Source: Chitinophagaceae bacterium
GTDB lineage: Bacteria > Bacteroidota > Bacteroidia > Chitinophagales > Chitinophagaceae
Length of the DNA stretch: 64,000 bases
Direction: 5' to 3'
Assembly (NCBI GenBank): GCA_025934485.1
Contig: JAICXX010000006.1
Coordinates: 17,972 to 81,971 of the forward strand
The position numbers were made by a program, and so were the translations under genes. Below are positions 21,001-30,138 of this stretch, piece by piece; positions within the stretch are counted from its first letter, which is position 1, and each line of letters starts with the position of its first letter. The notes beneath the pieces are model-generated. The model did not search any database. It was not told the origin of the DNA and was given only the letters and a program-made list of their open reading frames with translations.

Positions 21001-21315
21001 CGCAGACACATAGACGTTCGTTCCTACTTTGAACGTCACCCGGACATTCACGCCACCGCTATTCGTGCTGGTGCTCGTCATGTATTCCATGCCGGGCGTA
21101 CCGTTGACTTGCTCCTCGATGGGAATGGCCACCGTTTGCTCCACCGTTTGCGCGTCGGCGCCGGTATAGCTGCCGTAAATGGAGACACTGGGCGGCGAGA
21201 TATTCGGGTATTGATCCACCGCCAGGTTGAAAATGGAGATCACACCCGAGATCACCAGCACCAGCGAGATCACGATCGCTGTAACGGGCCGCTTGATAAA
21301 AGTATTTGCAATCAT
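18043..21315 (-). CDS. RND efflux permease, HAE1/AcrB family (second of pair)
   Basis: MIANTFIKRPVTAIVISLVLVISG, GADAQTVEQTVAIPIEEQVNG, GIVVDDAIIVVEAVQH, GLSAKNAILIVEFAK. Confidence 0.95.
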   Translation of the reverse strand: MIANTFIKRPVTAIVISLVLVISGVISIFNLAVDQYPNISPPSVSIYGSYTGADAQTVEQTVAIPIEEQVNGTPGMEYMTSTSTNSGGVNVRVTFKVGTNVYVSALNVQNRERIASPLLPSVVSKLGLNVRASNPDQLLLVAIYSPKGSHNITFLDNYTSVFIQDAILRVPGVGDVSARTDQFAMRIWMDPQKMASYHITPADVSAAVNAQNQYVAAGSAGAPPQHSAQSYELNILVNSMLNKPADYEKIVVKTNPKTGAMVYLKDVARVELGKFTFSSNAFVDGHRCSFLMIYQAPGSNALQTADAVYAKLAELKKSFPNDVDYIVPFEAITIIRVSMQEVEKTLLQALALVALVVLLFLQNWRSTIIPIFAIPVSILGTFIFFIPLGFTINTLTMFGFVLAIGIVVDDAIIVVEAVQHYIDEQHMSAKEATYQAMKEISAPVVAIALILAAVFVPVGFIPGIVGRLYQQFAITIAISVIISAFIALSLTPALCTLLLKPHNPHKKKNWVDKFFAAFERGFDKLTFRYVHGVRRAIKYSGITVLVLAAICVGTFYLFRTKPSGFVPTEDGGRVFITFQLADASATTQSVDVMEKMMKVVNTTPGILHYVAVSGFNILNGGATSNAGSFFVMLTPWDQRTTPETQWPGISNALYKKFAAAGIKNASIHVIQPAPIRGVGISAGFSFQIEQGSSTDDIYAFEKAVNRFVAEAKKNPSTSTAVCYFSAHTPSYDLTVDRDKCQKLGVDITQVFQTMQAYMGSLFIGNFTLYDRTYHVVMQADTSYRALIGNMDKYYVRNSRDSMLPLSTLISYKPSQAAPLITHFNIFRSAEVDGSIPPGYSSGQSLDDLKKLAAKYLPRGYTYDFSGLSYEEIKAGSMTVYIFLFCIIFVFLFLAALYESWSVPLAVMLAVPISAFGAIAALSIAPSLSNNVYAQIGLITLIGLSAKNAILIVEFAKIRVDRGEELIKSTLEAARLRIRPILMTSMAFILGVMPLVLASGAGGLSRNTIGVTVLGGMIASSGISIFIVPVLYVLFTKMSYGKKQLQWLQDHHEELMEKARKVEEQNIDPELEYEIAQAHKEHKEFKAGLEG

Positions 21316-24300
21316 CCTTCCAGTGGTTTATGCTGATCGCGGGATTTTGCCAGTTCGTATTCGAGTTCCGGATCGATATTCTCGGCCTCGACCTTTTTGG
21401 TCTTTTCCATGAGCTCTTCATGATGCGCCTGGAGCCAGTCCAGTCTTTCTTTACCATAACTAAGACGGGTGATGACCACGTAGAGCACGGGCACGATAAA
21501 GATCGCAATGGTTGAAGCGGCGGTCATCCCGCCGAGTACGGTGTAGCCGATGGTCCTTCTCGCCACGGCGCCTGCGCCGGTAGCCAGCACCAAAGGTAAG
21601 ACGCCCAAAATGAATGCCAGGGAGGTCATGACGATCGGCCGCAACCGGAGCTTTACGGCATCGAGCGTGGATTGGATAAGCTCTTCGCCGCGGTCTACCC
21701 GCACTTTGGCAAACTCCACGATCAGGATGGCGTTCTTCGCCGCCAGACCGATGAGCGTGATGAGACCGATCTGGGCGTATACGTTATCGGTAAGACTCGG
21801 TACGAGCCAAAGGGTGAAGATCGCCCCGAAGGCGCCCACCGGAACGGCCAGCAGCACCGAGAAGGGAACGGACCAGCTTTCGTAAAGTGCGGCCAGGAAC
21901 AGGAAGACGAATGTGATCGAGAACAGGAAGATATAGATCGTGGTCGAACCTGCCCGTATCTCCTCGTAGCTAAGTCCGGAGAATTCATAGTTATATCCTT
22001 CGGGCAGCACTCTGCCGGCAATGGCGATGAGCGAATCGGTTGCCTGGGTGCTGCTATAACCCGTCTGCGGGGCGCCGTCGATCTCCGCGGACCGGAAGAT
22101 GTTGAAATGCTGGATGAGCGGTGCCGTTTCCGTGGGCGTATAGGTACACAGGGTGCTGAGCGGCACCATCGTGCTGTCCTGGTTGCGGACATAGTATTTG
22201 TCCATATCGCTGATCAGCGCCCGGAAATTGGTGTCCGCCTGCACCACCACGTGGAAGGTGCGGTTGTATTCGGTAAAATCATTGATGTAAAGGCTGCCCA
22301 TGAACGCCTGGATCGTCGTAAAGACATCGCCGACATTGACCCCCAGCTTCTCGCATTTCTCGCGGTCCACCTTTAGGTTATAGCTGGGCGTATTGGCGGT
22401 ATAAAAGCTGAAGGCGCCCGTGATAGCGGGGTTACTGTTCGCCTCGGCAACGAATTTACCCACGACCCGCTGGAAGGCCTGAAGGTCATCGGTAGTGGTC
22501 CGTTGTTCGATCTGCATGCTAAAGCCCACCGTTTCGCCCACACCGGGGATAGGGGAGGGAGGGATCACCTCGGCATTCGCATTCCGGATGCCGGCGTCAG
22601 CGATCCTTTTGTTCAGCACATCGATGATGCCGGGTACCTGCTCGCTCTCTTTGTTCCGTTCGTCCCAGGGCTTGAGCTGGATATAGATCGTCCCGGCGTT
22701 GGAATTGGAAGCGTTGTTAACGACGTTGAGGCCGGAGAGGGCGGCATAGTGCGCCACGCCGGGCGTATTTGTCACAACATCCATGAGCTTGTTCATCACG
22801 TCCACGCTCTGGGCGGTGGAGGATGCCGGCGGAAGCTGAAAGGTAACATACAGGCTGCCGTCGTCTTCGGAAGGAATAAAGCCCGTGGGCTTTTTCATGA
22901 ACAGGAACCAGGCGCCGATACAGATCACGACCAGCAGGACGATGATCCACCGGAAGCCCCTGATGCTCCTGTCTACGCCATTCTTGTACCGCTCCGTGAG
23001 CTTGTCGAACCAGTGGTTGAAATGATCGAATGCCTTGCTGAGGCCCCGTTTCTTTTTCTTCGGATCGGTGGGTTTCAGCAGCAGCGTACACAAGGCGGGT
23101 GTCAGCGACAAGGCGATGAAGGCGGAGAGGATTACCGAGATGGCGATGGTAATGGCAAACTGCTGGTACAGCCGGCCAACGATGCCGGGGATAAAGCCCA
23201 CCGGCACGAAGACCGCCGCCAGGATAAGGGCGATGGCTACCACCGGCGCGGAGATGTCCTTCATGGCCACATAAGTAGCTTCCTTGGGCGACATCCCTTC
23301 GTGATCCATATGGTGCTGTACGGCCTCCACTACTATAATGGCATCGTCTACGACGATGCCGATAGCCAGCACGAAGCCGAACATCGTAAGGGTATTGATC
23401 GTAAAGTTCAGCGGATAAAAGAAAATGAAGGTTCCGATGATCGACACCGGGATCGCCAGGATCGGGATCAGCGTAGAGCGGAAACTTTGCAGGAAGACGA
23501 ATACCACGATCACCACGAGCCCAAGGGTCAGGAACAAGGTGCGGACGACATCTGCCATCGAGACCTTCACCACGGTAACGGCCTCGAAGGGAATGGAGTA
23601 TTCGACATCGGCAGGGAAGTTCTGGCGCAGGAGCGCCAGCTCTTTGTAGATGCCATTGGCCGTCTCGAGGGCATTGCTGCCCGGCGCCTGATAGACGCGC
23701 AGGATCGAGGCGCGATGCCCGTCGACGAAGGAGTTACTGCTGAAGGTAAACTTGCCGAGCTCGACCCTTGCCACGTCCTTGAGATAGACCAATTCGCCTC
23801 TTGCCGGGTTGTTCTTGACGATGATGTTCTCGAACTCGGATACTTTACTGAGGCGTCCGTTCACGAGGATGCCGATCTCGAATGCCTGCGCCTTGGATTG
23901 CGGCGGGACACCGGCGGAGCCTGCGGCGACCTGTACGTTCTGGGCATTCAGCGCATTGATGATATCCTGCGGCATCAGGTTGTGCGACGCCATCTTCTGC
24001 GGGTCCATCCACACGCGCATGCTGAAGTCATCCGTGGACCGGGAGATGCTGCCCACGCCCGGTACACGCAGCAGCGCGTCCTGGACAAAGATATTGGTGT
24101 AGTTGTCGAGGAACGTGATGTCGTGCGAGCCCTGGGGCGCATAGACGGCGATCATCATGAGCTGACTGGGGTTTATCGCGCGTACGGTCACCCCGAGGCG
24201 GCTAGCCACTGCGGGCAATAGGGGGTTGGCGATGCTCACGCGGTTCTGAACGTCCAGGGTGGCGATATCAACATTGGTTCCGATATTGAACGTGACGTTC

Positions 24301-24572
24301 ATCGACAGCAAACCATTGTTCGTGCTGTTGCTCTGCATGTATTCCATGCCCGGGCTGCCGTTGACCTGCTCCTCGATGGGCGTGGCCACGGTCTGTTCGA
24401 CCGTTTGCGCGTCGGCGCCGGTAAACTGGGCGTTCACCTGGACCACGGGCGGCGTGATATCGGGATATTGGTCGATCGGCAGGGTCAGGATGCAAATGGC
24501 GCCGGCAATCACCAGTACGATGGAGACCACCATGGCAGTTACCGGACGCTTGATAAAGGTATTCGCAATCAT
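21312..24572 (-). CDS. RND efflux permease, HAE1/AcrB family (first of pair)
   Basis: Same motifs as neighbour; 4-nt stop/start overlap with the downstream permease. Confidence 0.95.
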   Translation of the reverse strand: MIANTFIKRPVTAMVVSIVLVIAGAICILTLPIDQYPDITPPVVQVNAQFTGADAQTVEQTVATPIEEQVNGSPGMEYMQSNSTNNGLLSMNVTFNIGTNVDIATLDVQNRVSIANPLLPAVASRLGVTVRAINPSQLMMIAVYAPQGSHDITFLDNYTNIFVQDALLRVPGVGSISRSTDDFSMRVWMDPQKMASHNLMPQDIINALNAQNVQVAAGSAGVPPQSKAQAFEIGILVNGRLSKVSEFENIIVKNNPARGELVYLKDVARVELGKFTFSSNSFVDGHRASILRVYQAPGSNALETANGIYKELALLRQNFPADVEYSIPFEAVTVVKVSMADVVRTLFLTLGLVVIVVFVFLQSFRSTLIPILAIPVSIIGTFIFFYPLNFTINTLTMFGFVLAIGIVVDDAIIVVEAVQHHMDHEGMSPKEATYVAMKDISAPVVAIALILAAVFVPVGFIPGIVGRLYQQFAITIAISVILSAFIALSLTPALCTLLLKPTDPKKKKRGLSKAFDHFNHWFDKLTERYKNGVDRSIRGFRWIIVLLVVICIGAWFLFMKKPTGFIPSEDDGSLYVTFQLPPASSTAQSVDVMNKLMDVVTNTPGVAHYAALSGLNVVNNASNSNAGTIYIQLKPWDERNKESEQVPGIIDVLNKRIADAGIRNANAEVIPPSPIPGVGETVGFSMQIEQRTTTDDLQAFQRVVGKFVAEANSNPAITGAFSFYTANTPSYNLKVDREKCEKLGVNVGDVFTTIQAFMGSLYINDFTEYNRTFHVVVQADTNFRALISDMDKYYVRNQDSTMVPLSTLCTYTPTETAPLIQHFNIFRSAEIDGAPQTGYSSTQATDSLIAIAGRVLPEGYNYEFSGLSYEEIRAGSTTIYIFLFSITFVFLFLAALYESWSVPFSVLLAVPVGAFGAIFTLWLVPSLTDNVYAQIGLITLIGLAAKNAILIVEFAKVRVDRGEELIQSTLDAVKLRLRPIVMTSLAFILGVLPLVLATGAGAVARRTIGYTVLGGMTAASTIAIFIVPVLYVVITRLSYGKERLDWLQAHHEELMEKTKKVEAENIDPELEYELAKSRDQHKPLEG

Positions 24573-24587
24573 ACAAGAAGATGAAAG

Positions 24588-25769
24588 TTATTTTTTTGCA
24601 GGGCCTTCCTTTGCGGGCCCTGCGTTGATCCGGGAGTTCTCGTGGATCGCCTGAACACCATCCAGTACGATGCGGTCGCCGACATCGATCCCCGATTTGA
24701 CGATGACATTGGGGCCGACGGTCTGTCCCAACTGTACCTTTTTCTGGAACGCGCGAAGCTCAGGTGTTTGAGCCGGATCCGCGCCTTTCCTGCCTGCTGA
24801 ATCGCCTTTGGTCTGCAGCACGGTATCTTTTGCTATGAATACGAAGTATTCACCCATCTGCTCCACAACGGCCCTGCTGGGGACCACGATCTGTGGCGCC
24901 GGGTCCTGGTTGTGCACCCGGACGACCGTGCTCATACCCGGGCGAAGGATGCCATCCGGGTTGGGAAAGGCGAGGCGGATGTCGATAGCGCCGGTTTGCG
25001 GGTCTACGGCCCGGTCGATGAACAGGATCTTACCCGGATGCGGATAGAGCTGTCCGTCGGGCAGCAGAATGGTAAAAAGCGAGTCGATCGATTTTCCCTT
25101 TCCTGCCTGCAGCTCCTCGAAATGCGGCAGCTGTGCTTCGTTCACGAGGAAATCGACGCCCATGGGATTGTCGGTGGAAATGGTATTGAGAACGGTGGTA
25201 CCCGGGGTCACGAGATTGCCGATCCTCACCTGCGAGATACCGATGGTGCCGTCGAAAGGCGCATAGATATTGGCATAGGAGAGATTGGTCAACGCCGTCT
25301 TGAGTTGCTGCTGGGCCGCCACCACCGAGTCCTTCGCGTTCTGCAATTGGATGCTCGCGTGGTCAACCAGCTGGGTCGCGATTGCTTTGTATTTAGCCAG
25401 GTATTGATACCGGTCGTAATCCTGCTGCACCAGCCTGAGGTTGCCCGAATCCACCCGTAGCGTGGCCCTGGCCTGGTCCACGGCGGCCTCGTAGAGGCGC
25501 ATGTCCAGCCGATAAAGCAGCTGACCTTTGTGTACATGCGAGCCTTCGGTAAAATCGATGGAGGTGATATACCCGGTCACCTGGGCCGTGAGGCTCACCT
25601 GGCTGACCGCGACCGTGGTGGAAGGATATTTATCATAATAAACAACAGGCCGTGCAGCTACCGTCATCAGGTTGACGGAAGCGGGTGGAGTGGGTGGAGT
25701 TGGCTTCGGCTTGCAGGAGAAAACCGCGAGGCAGAAGGCAAAAACCAGGATCGATGCCAGTCTATTCAT
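24588..25769 (-). CDS. RND periplasmic adaptor (membrane fusion protein)
   Basis: QVTGYITSIDFTEGSHVHKGQLLYRLD, YAPFDGTIGISQVRIGNLVTPGT; lipobox AVFSC. Confidence 0.93.
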   Translation of the reverse strand: MNRLASILVFAFCLAVFSCKPKPTPPTPPASVNLMTVAARPVVYYDKYPSTTVAVSQVSLTAQVTGYITSIDFTEGSHVHKGQLLYRLDMRLYEAAVDQARATLRVDSGNLRLVQQDYDRYQYLAKYKAIATQLVDHASIQLQNAKDSVVAAQQQLKTALTNLSYANIYAPFDGTIGISQVRIGNLVTPGTTVLNTISTDNPMGVDFLVNEAQLPHFEELQAGKGKSIDSLFTILLPDGQLYPHPGKILFIDRAVDPQTGAIDIRLAFPNPDGILRPGMSTVVRVHNQDPAPQIVVPSRAVVEQMGEYFVFIAKDTVLQTKGDSAGRKGADPAQTPELRAFQKKVQLGQTVGPNVIVKSGIDVGDRIVLDGVQAIHENSRINAGPAKEGPAKK

Positions 25770-25797
25770 ACCAGTGATTATTATATTAATTAGGGTT

Positions 25798-27156
25798 TTA
25801 TTTTATCGTGATGATTCCCATGGCCTTCTCCAGGTCGATCTTGCTCGATAAGACCTGGAAAAGCGATGTTTCGTACGTGAGTTCGGAGGTGATCAGGTTC
25901 GTTTCGGCGGTGATCACATTCAGGTAGGGGACTACGCCCTGCAGATACTGCAGATTCACAATACCATAGGTCTCTTTCGCCAGTTCCGTATTCTGCTTCG
26001 ATACACCGAGGTTATACAGATTGCTTTTATAGTTCGCCATGGCCGTGGTGTAATCGGTCCAGATCTGCGACTTAAGCTCCACCTCGCTCCAGTCCAGGAG
26101 ATCGTATTGCAGTCGCGCTTTCCTGATGTTTTGGCTGCGGGCGAAACCGGTGAAGACCGGTACAGAGAAAGAGAGACCTACATAGTTGAATGGATAGGCC
26201 TGCGAAAAGAGCTTGCTGAAGGCATTGTTCTCGAACTCATACTCGTAATCGAAGAAGGCGCCTATGGTAGGTATCCAGGCATGCCGGTAATAATTCACCG
26301 TTTGTAATTGCAGCTGTTTGGTGGTTTGCAGGTATTGGAATTCGGGCCGTTTGGTCATGTCCAGCGCCATCGTGGTATCGAAGGCGATGTCGTTTTGCAT
26401 CTGCAGCGTGTCGTATAGCACATTGAACTGTGCGGTGGGTGGGTAGCCCATTACCTGCTTGAGCTGGGCATATTGGGGGCGGACGGCCTCGCCTGCCTGC
26501 CGCAGCGAGAACAGCGAATTGTTGAGCGAGATCACGGCCTCGTCATAGTTCGTTTTGTCCGCCACGCCACTGACAAACTGGTGATAGGTATCGCTGACAT
26601 TCTTCGCCAGCCGGGCCGTGTCCTCTTTGAGGACGTTGATCTGTTCGAGGGTATTGAGGAGGCTGTAAAAGGTCTTGCTGACGGCCGAGACGATCTCGAT
26701 CTTGGTGCTGTCCGTGATCTGCCGCGCCTGCTTGTTGTAAAGGGGCTCGGTGTGTACCGCGTAGAGGAGGGCTGGGTTGAAGATCGTCTGCGTGACCGCG
26801 AGAGTGGGAGTGAACGTATTGACGACTCCCGTTTTTGAATTGACGATGCGCCCTGAATCGGTAAAGAAACCCGTAGGCAGGGTATTGTAGTGGGTTAAAT
26901 TGCCCTGTACGTTGACCTGGGGCAGCCAGCCGGCTATTGCAATGCGGTTGTTGGCGGTGGTGATCGCCTGGTTCACGATGGCCATGTTGATCAGCGGCTC
27001 GTGCTGGAGGGCGTAGGCCACGCATTGCTCCAGCGTCAGGGCGCTATCGGCGACCTTTTGATTCTGCGCCTGGGCACGGCCGCCAATCGATATCGTAAGT
27101 AGGACGCACGAAGTCCCTAAGAGGCGTTTTAAGGCTACTAATGCAAATCTGGACAT
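25798..27156 (-). CDS. TolC-family outer membrane efflux protein
   Basis: SALTLEQCVAYALQHEPLINMA, YVGLSFSVPVFTGFARSQNIRKARLQYDL. Confidence 0.92.
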   Translation of the reverse strand: MSRFALVALKRLLGTSCVLLTISIGGRAQAQNQKVADSALTLEQCVAYALQHEPLINMAIVNQAITTANNRIAIAGWLPQVNVQGNLTHYNTLPTGFFTDSGRIVNSKTGVVNTFTPTLAVTQTIFNPALLYAVHTEPLYNKQARQITDSTKIEIVSAVSKTFYSLLNTLEQINVLKEDTARLAKNVSDTYHQFVSGVADKTNYDEAVISLNNSLFSLRQAGEAVRPQYAQLKQVMGYPPTAQFNVLYDTLQMQNDIAFDTTMALDMTKRPEFQYLQTTKQLQLQTVNYYRHAWIPTIGAFFDYEYEFENNAFSKLFSQAYPFNYVGLSFSVPVFTGFARSQNIRKARLQYDLLDWSEVELKSQIWTDYTTAMANYKSNLYNLGVSKQNTELAKETYGIVNLQYLQGVVPYLNVITAETNLITSELTYETSLFQVLSSKIDLEKAMGIITIK

Positions 27157-27299
27157 ATCGATCGTGAAAATTTATAATATATGACAATAGTTTCCAGGCC
27201 CGGCAATCCGAAATTGTAGACAGTGAGGAGTAAGGCGCAAAAATGCAAATTTTATGCTAACCCGGGTATACTAAGAAATTAAAAAGATATTAAATAAAG

Positions 27300-27716
27300 T
27301 TATTGAGCGTCAATCGGTTTTGACGTCCTGTAGGCCGTTCCTTTGAACAAGGCGATGAGGTCCCCCGCGGCATTGGTGATGTCGACCTGATAGACACCGG
27401 TCCTGCCGCCCTGGTGGATGGCTTTGGCTTCCACGGTCAGGATATCACCGCTATGGGCGGTCCGGGTAAAGGCAATATCGGCGTTGAGCGCCAACGTGAG
27501 GATACCGTGCGAATTGCAGGCGAAGGCGAAAGCGGAGTCGGCAGCGGCAAACAGGATGCCGCCGTGGACAACGTCGAAGCCGTTCAGCATTTGATCGGTG
27601 ATAACGAAATGTAATTTACAATACGCTGTCTCCGTGGCATCGATCTGCAACCCCAGCCATTGTGAAAAACGGTCGTGGGCCAGCATATGCGTGGTGATCT
27701 CGGCGGGGGTGCTCAT
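27300..27716 (-). CDS. PaaI-family hotdog thioesterase
   Basis: LNGFDVVHGGILFAAADSAFAFACNSHG, DILTVEAKAIHQGGRTGVYQVDITN. Confidence 0.88.
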   Translation of the reverse strand: MSTPAEITTHMLAHDRFSQWLGLQIDATETAYCKLHFVITDQMLNGFDVVHGGILFAAADSAFAFACNSHGILTLALNADIAFTRTAHSGDILTVEAKAIHQGGRTGVYQVDITNAAGDLIALFKGTAYRTSKPIDAQ

Positions 27717-28612
27717 GGCATCTTGACTTTGTCTTTCCGGCTGGCCAGCAGCGCCAGGACGTCCGCTAACGTGCCGGTAAAGGGACCGGAGCCTTCGATC
27801 TTCAGGGTGGCCATGGCTGCGGCGAACTCACCCGCTTCCCGGATGGAAGCTCCTTTCACGCGCTGGTACAAATAGCCGGCCATATAGGTATCGCCGCAAC
27901 CCGTGGCGTCTACCACGGAGGTCGTCGGCACGTAGGCGGGGATCGAATGGAAGGTGTGTTCGGCATAGATCACGGAGCCCATGCTGCCGAGGGTGATCAC
28001 CACTTCCTTTACGCCCCACCCGGCGAGGATCTTCGCGCTTTTGTGGACATCGTTCTCGCCCGTGAGCACGGCCATCTCATGTTCATTGACCTTGAGGGTA
28101 TGAACATAAGCAAGTGCCTGCTGTTTCCAGGGCCAGTCGATGGCAAATACATTTTGTCCCCGGACCTCGCGGAGATAGCCCTGGGCGTCGAGGGAGACCT
28201 TCCCTTTTTCGCTTAAAGACCGGATCAGGTCCAGCGGGATGTCACCGGCCAGCAGCGGGCCGAGGTGAAAAACGGCGGCTTTGATCTCTGCCAACTGTGA
28301 CGCGGAAAACGCATCGGCCTGGCGGATCACGCGCTGGGTGCGATTGTCCTGGTTCTCGGAGTAGATGTTCTCGAAGAAGACGGTGTGTGCGCTGGGGAAG
28401 ACGGTAACGTCGATGCCTTTAGACCTAAGATCGTAAACGGAAGGCATGTCGGCCGGAGCCAGCGCCGTTACGAGTTGGTACCTGATATCGAAATTCGAAA
28501 GGGCGTTGGAGAAATAAAAGGCGGTGCCGCCTGCCATGTGAACAACCGATCTGGGGGTAACTACTTTGTCGTGGGTAATATGTCCGATGCAGCAGAGTTC
28601 TGTCCTATCCAT
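27713..28612 (-). CDS. PfkB-family sugar kinase
   Basis: MDRTELCCIGHITHDKVV, VHMAGGTAFYFSNAL, VVDATGCGDTYMAGYLYQRV; ATGA overlap with the thioesterase. Confidence 0.9.
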   Translation of the reverse strand: MDRTELCCIGHITHDKVVTPRSVVHMAGGTAFYFSNALSNFDIRYQLVTALAPADMPSVYDLRSKGIDVTVFPSAHTVFFENIYSENQDNRTQRVIRQADAFSASQLAEIKAAVFHLGPLLAGDIPLDLIRSLSEKGKVSLDAQGYLREVRGQNVFAIDWPWKQQALAYVHTLKVNEHEMAVLTGENDVHKSAKILAGWGVKEVVITLGSMGSVIYAEHTFHSIPAYVPTTSVVDATGCGDTYMAGYLYQRVKGASIREAGEFAAAMATLKIEGSGPFTGTLADVLALLASRKDKVKMP

Positions 28613-28688
28613 CCGGCAAAAATAGTCATTTTTTCGGCTCAAAATAGTATAATAAATAAGAGTCTTATGTATATTTGAGCCGACGGTG

Positions 28689-28940
28689 GTTCCCGAGCGT
28701 AGCGATGGGAACGAACGAGGGTCGCACCGGTGGTGCGAGCCGAAGTTCTCGTCCGAAGGACAGACATCAGCCGTTCGCCGAAAATGCCCTATTTTTTTTC
28801 GGAAGGGCATTCTCGGCATCAAAATACAAAAGAATCTTATGCTTATGAAACGATCCTCGTTCTTTCATACCGCTAGAAATCCCAAGAAAAAAATATACTT
28901 CGTAGCAGATGTGCGATTCGTTGCAAGGGCTTTTAGCCCC
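28689..28940. repeat. Cluster of stem-loops in intergenic region (candidate structured ncRNA or palindromic repeat element)
   Basis: Readable hairpins: GTTCCC..GGGAAC 28689-28712; TCGCACC-ggt-GGTGCGA 28722-28738; GTCC-gaa-GGAC 28751-28761; GCCGAAAATGCCCT..AGGGCATTCTCGGC 28777-28817 (13/14 bp); bulged TATGAAA..TTTCATA 28844-28869; GGGCT-ttt-AGCCC 28927-28939. Confidence 0.6.
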
Positions 28941-29004
28941 ATGGCGGACTTGCATATGTTGCAAAGATTACGTAACTTTGTATTTCAAAGCACTTTTTAA
29001 TCAT

Positions 29005-29442
29005 ATGATCCGTTTCCATCTGACCTATTTTTTGCTGACCCTGCTGCTGCTCGGCGTAGAGATCTTTATCGGCGCCCGCATGCACGATGCGGTGATCCGT
29101 CCTTATGGCGGGGATCTGCTCGTGGCGGTGCTATTGTATTGTGCGGTACGCAGCTTTTGGGAGCTGCCGGTAGTGCCGGTGTCGCTCAGCATCCTGGTAT
29201 TCTCGTACCTTGTCGAGACGGGACAGTATTTTCATCTCGCGGACAAGCTGGGTTTCACGCATCCCTCGCTGATGCGCACCCTGATCGGCACATATTTTAC
29301 ATGGGTAGATATCCTGAGCTATACCCTGGGCATCGGTTTGGTGCTTGCATCGGAAGGACTAAAACATTATTTATGCGACCATTTGTCAAAGAAGGCTCGA
29401 TCGTCAAGACCATCTGGGGCCGGGGAGACACGATCCTGCTGA
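29005..29442 (+). CDS. DUF2809-type small integral membrane protein
   Basis: MIRFHLTYFLLTLLLLGVEIFIGARMHDAVIRPYGGDLLVAVLLYCAVRSF...; TTG-N20-TAACTTTG promoter-like at 28950-28980. Confidence 0.82.
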   Translation: MIRFHLTYFLLTLLLLGVEIFIGARMHDAVIRPYGGDLLVAVLLYCAVRSFWELPVVPVSLSILVFSYLVETGQYFHLADKLGFTHPSLMRTLIGTYFTWVDILSYTLGIGLVLASEGLKHYLCDHLSKKARSSRPSGAGETRSC

Positions 29443-30134
29443 TCTTCGCCGGCGCCTCGGCCGAGTTCGCGTTGAACAAGTCCGTGGACTGGCTGTATTT
29501 CACGGGCAAACTGCCCGCCGATCCGTTAGGCCGGTTGTTCTCGACGGTAGCCTATGCGCGGCGGATCGTATTTGCGCAGGAGGCGCAGGCGATGAAGGCC
29601 ATCGACAGCATTACGTCCATTCATAAATCCGTGGAAAAAAGCCGCGGCGCCGTGATCCCGGCCACCGCCTACCTCGATGTCCTGTTCATGCTTATCGGGT
29701 GCTCGATAAGCGCCTATGAGCTGCTCGAACGCCGGTTGACACCGCAGGAAAAACAGGAGGTGTTTGCCGTCTTTTACAGGGTAGGGGAGCGGATGGGACT
29801 CGAAGGCTTGCCGACGAATTATGTAGACTGGGAAACGCTCCGTGCGCAATATCTGCGGGAGGATCTGGAATACAGCCATTACTCAAAGGACCTCTACAAG
29901 CGTTACCGGAAAAGTCTGGGTTGGTTCCGGTATCGACTGTTGCTGCAGGCGCAGCTCCTGCTGGTGCCGGAACGGGTGCGCCGGCTGCTCAGGCTAGGTG
30001 CCTTTCCCTGGCTATGGCCGGCGGTGCAGGTCTACCGGTTTTGCGCTTTTCTGCATCTCGACAAAGGTATCAAGTTGGTTTTGTTGCCTGCTGAATACCG
30101 CGCACAGGTATTCGGACTGGATGTTGTATCTTAG
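29373..30134 (+). CDS. MpaB/DUF2236-like oxygenase family protein
   Basis: MRPFVKEGSIVKTIWGRGDTILLIFAGASAEFALNKSVDWLYFTGKLPADPLGRLFSTVAYARRIVF; overlaps the preceding CDS by 70 nt in another frame. Confidence 0.7.
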   Translation: MRPFVKEGSIVKTIWGRGDTILLIFAGASAEFALNKSVDWLYFTGKLPADPLGRLFSTVAYARRIVFAQEAQAMKAIDSITSIHKSVEKSRGAVIPATAYLDVLFMLIGCSISAYELLERRLTPQEKQEVFAVFYRVGERMGLEGLPTNYVDWETLRAQYLREDLEYSHYSKDLYKRYRKSLGWFRYRLLLQAQLLLVPERVRRLLRLGAFPWLWPAVQVYRFCAFLHLDKGIKLVLLPAEYRAQVFGLDVVS

Positions 30135-30138
30135 GGCT

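Noticed and set aside
22503-24221. 572-aa + strand ORF opposite the RND permease (also 19801-20637)
   Set aside because: Low-complexity His/Asp/Arg-rich shadow of an RND gene; the sense strand fully explains the sequence.
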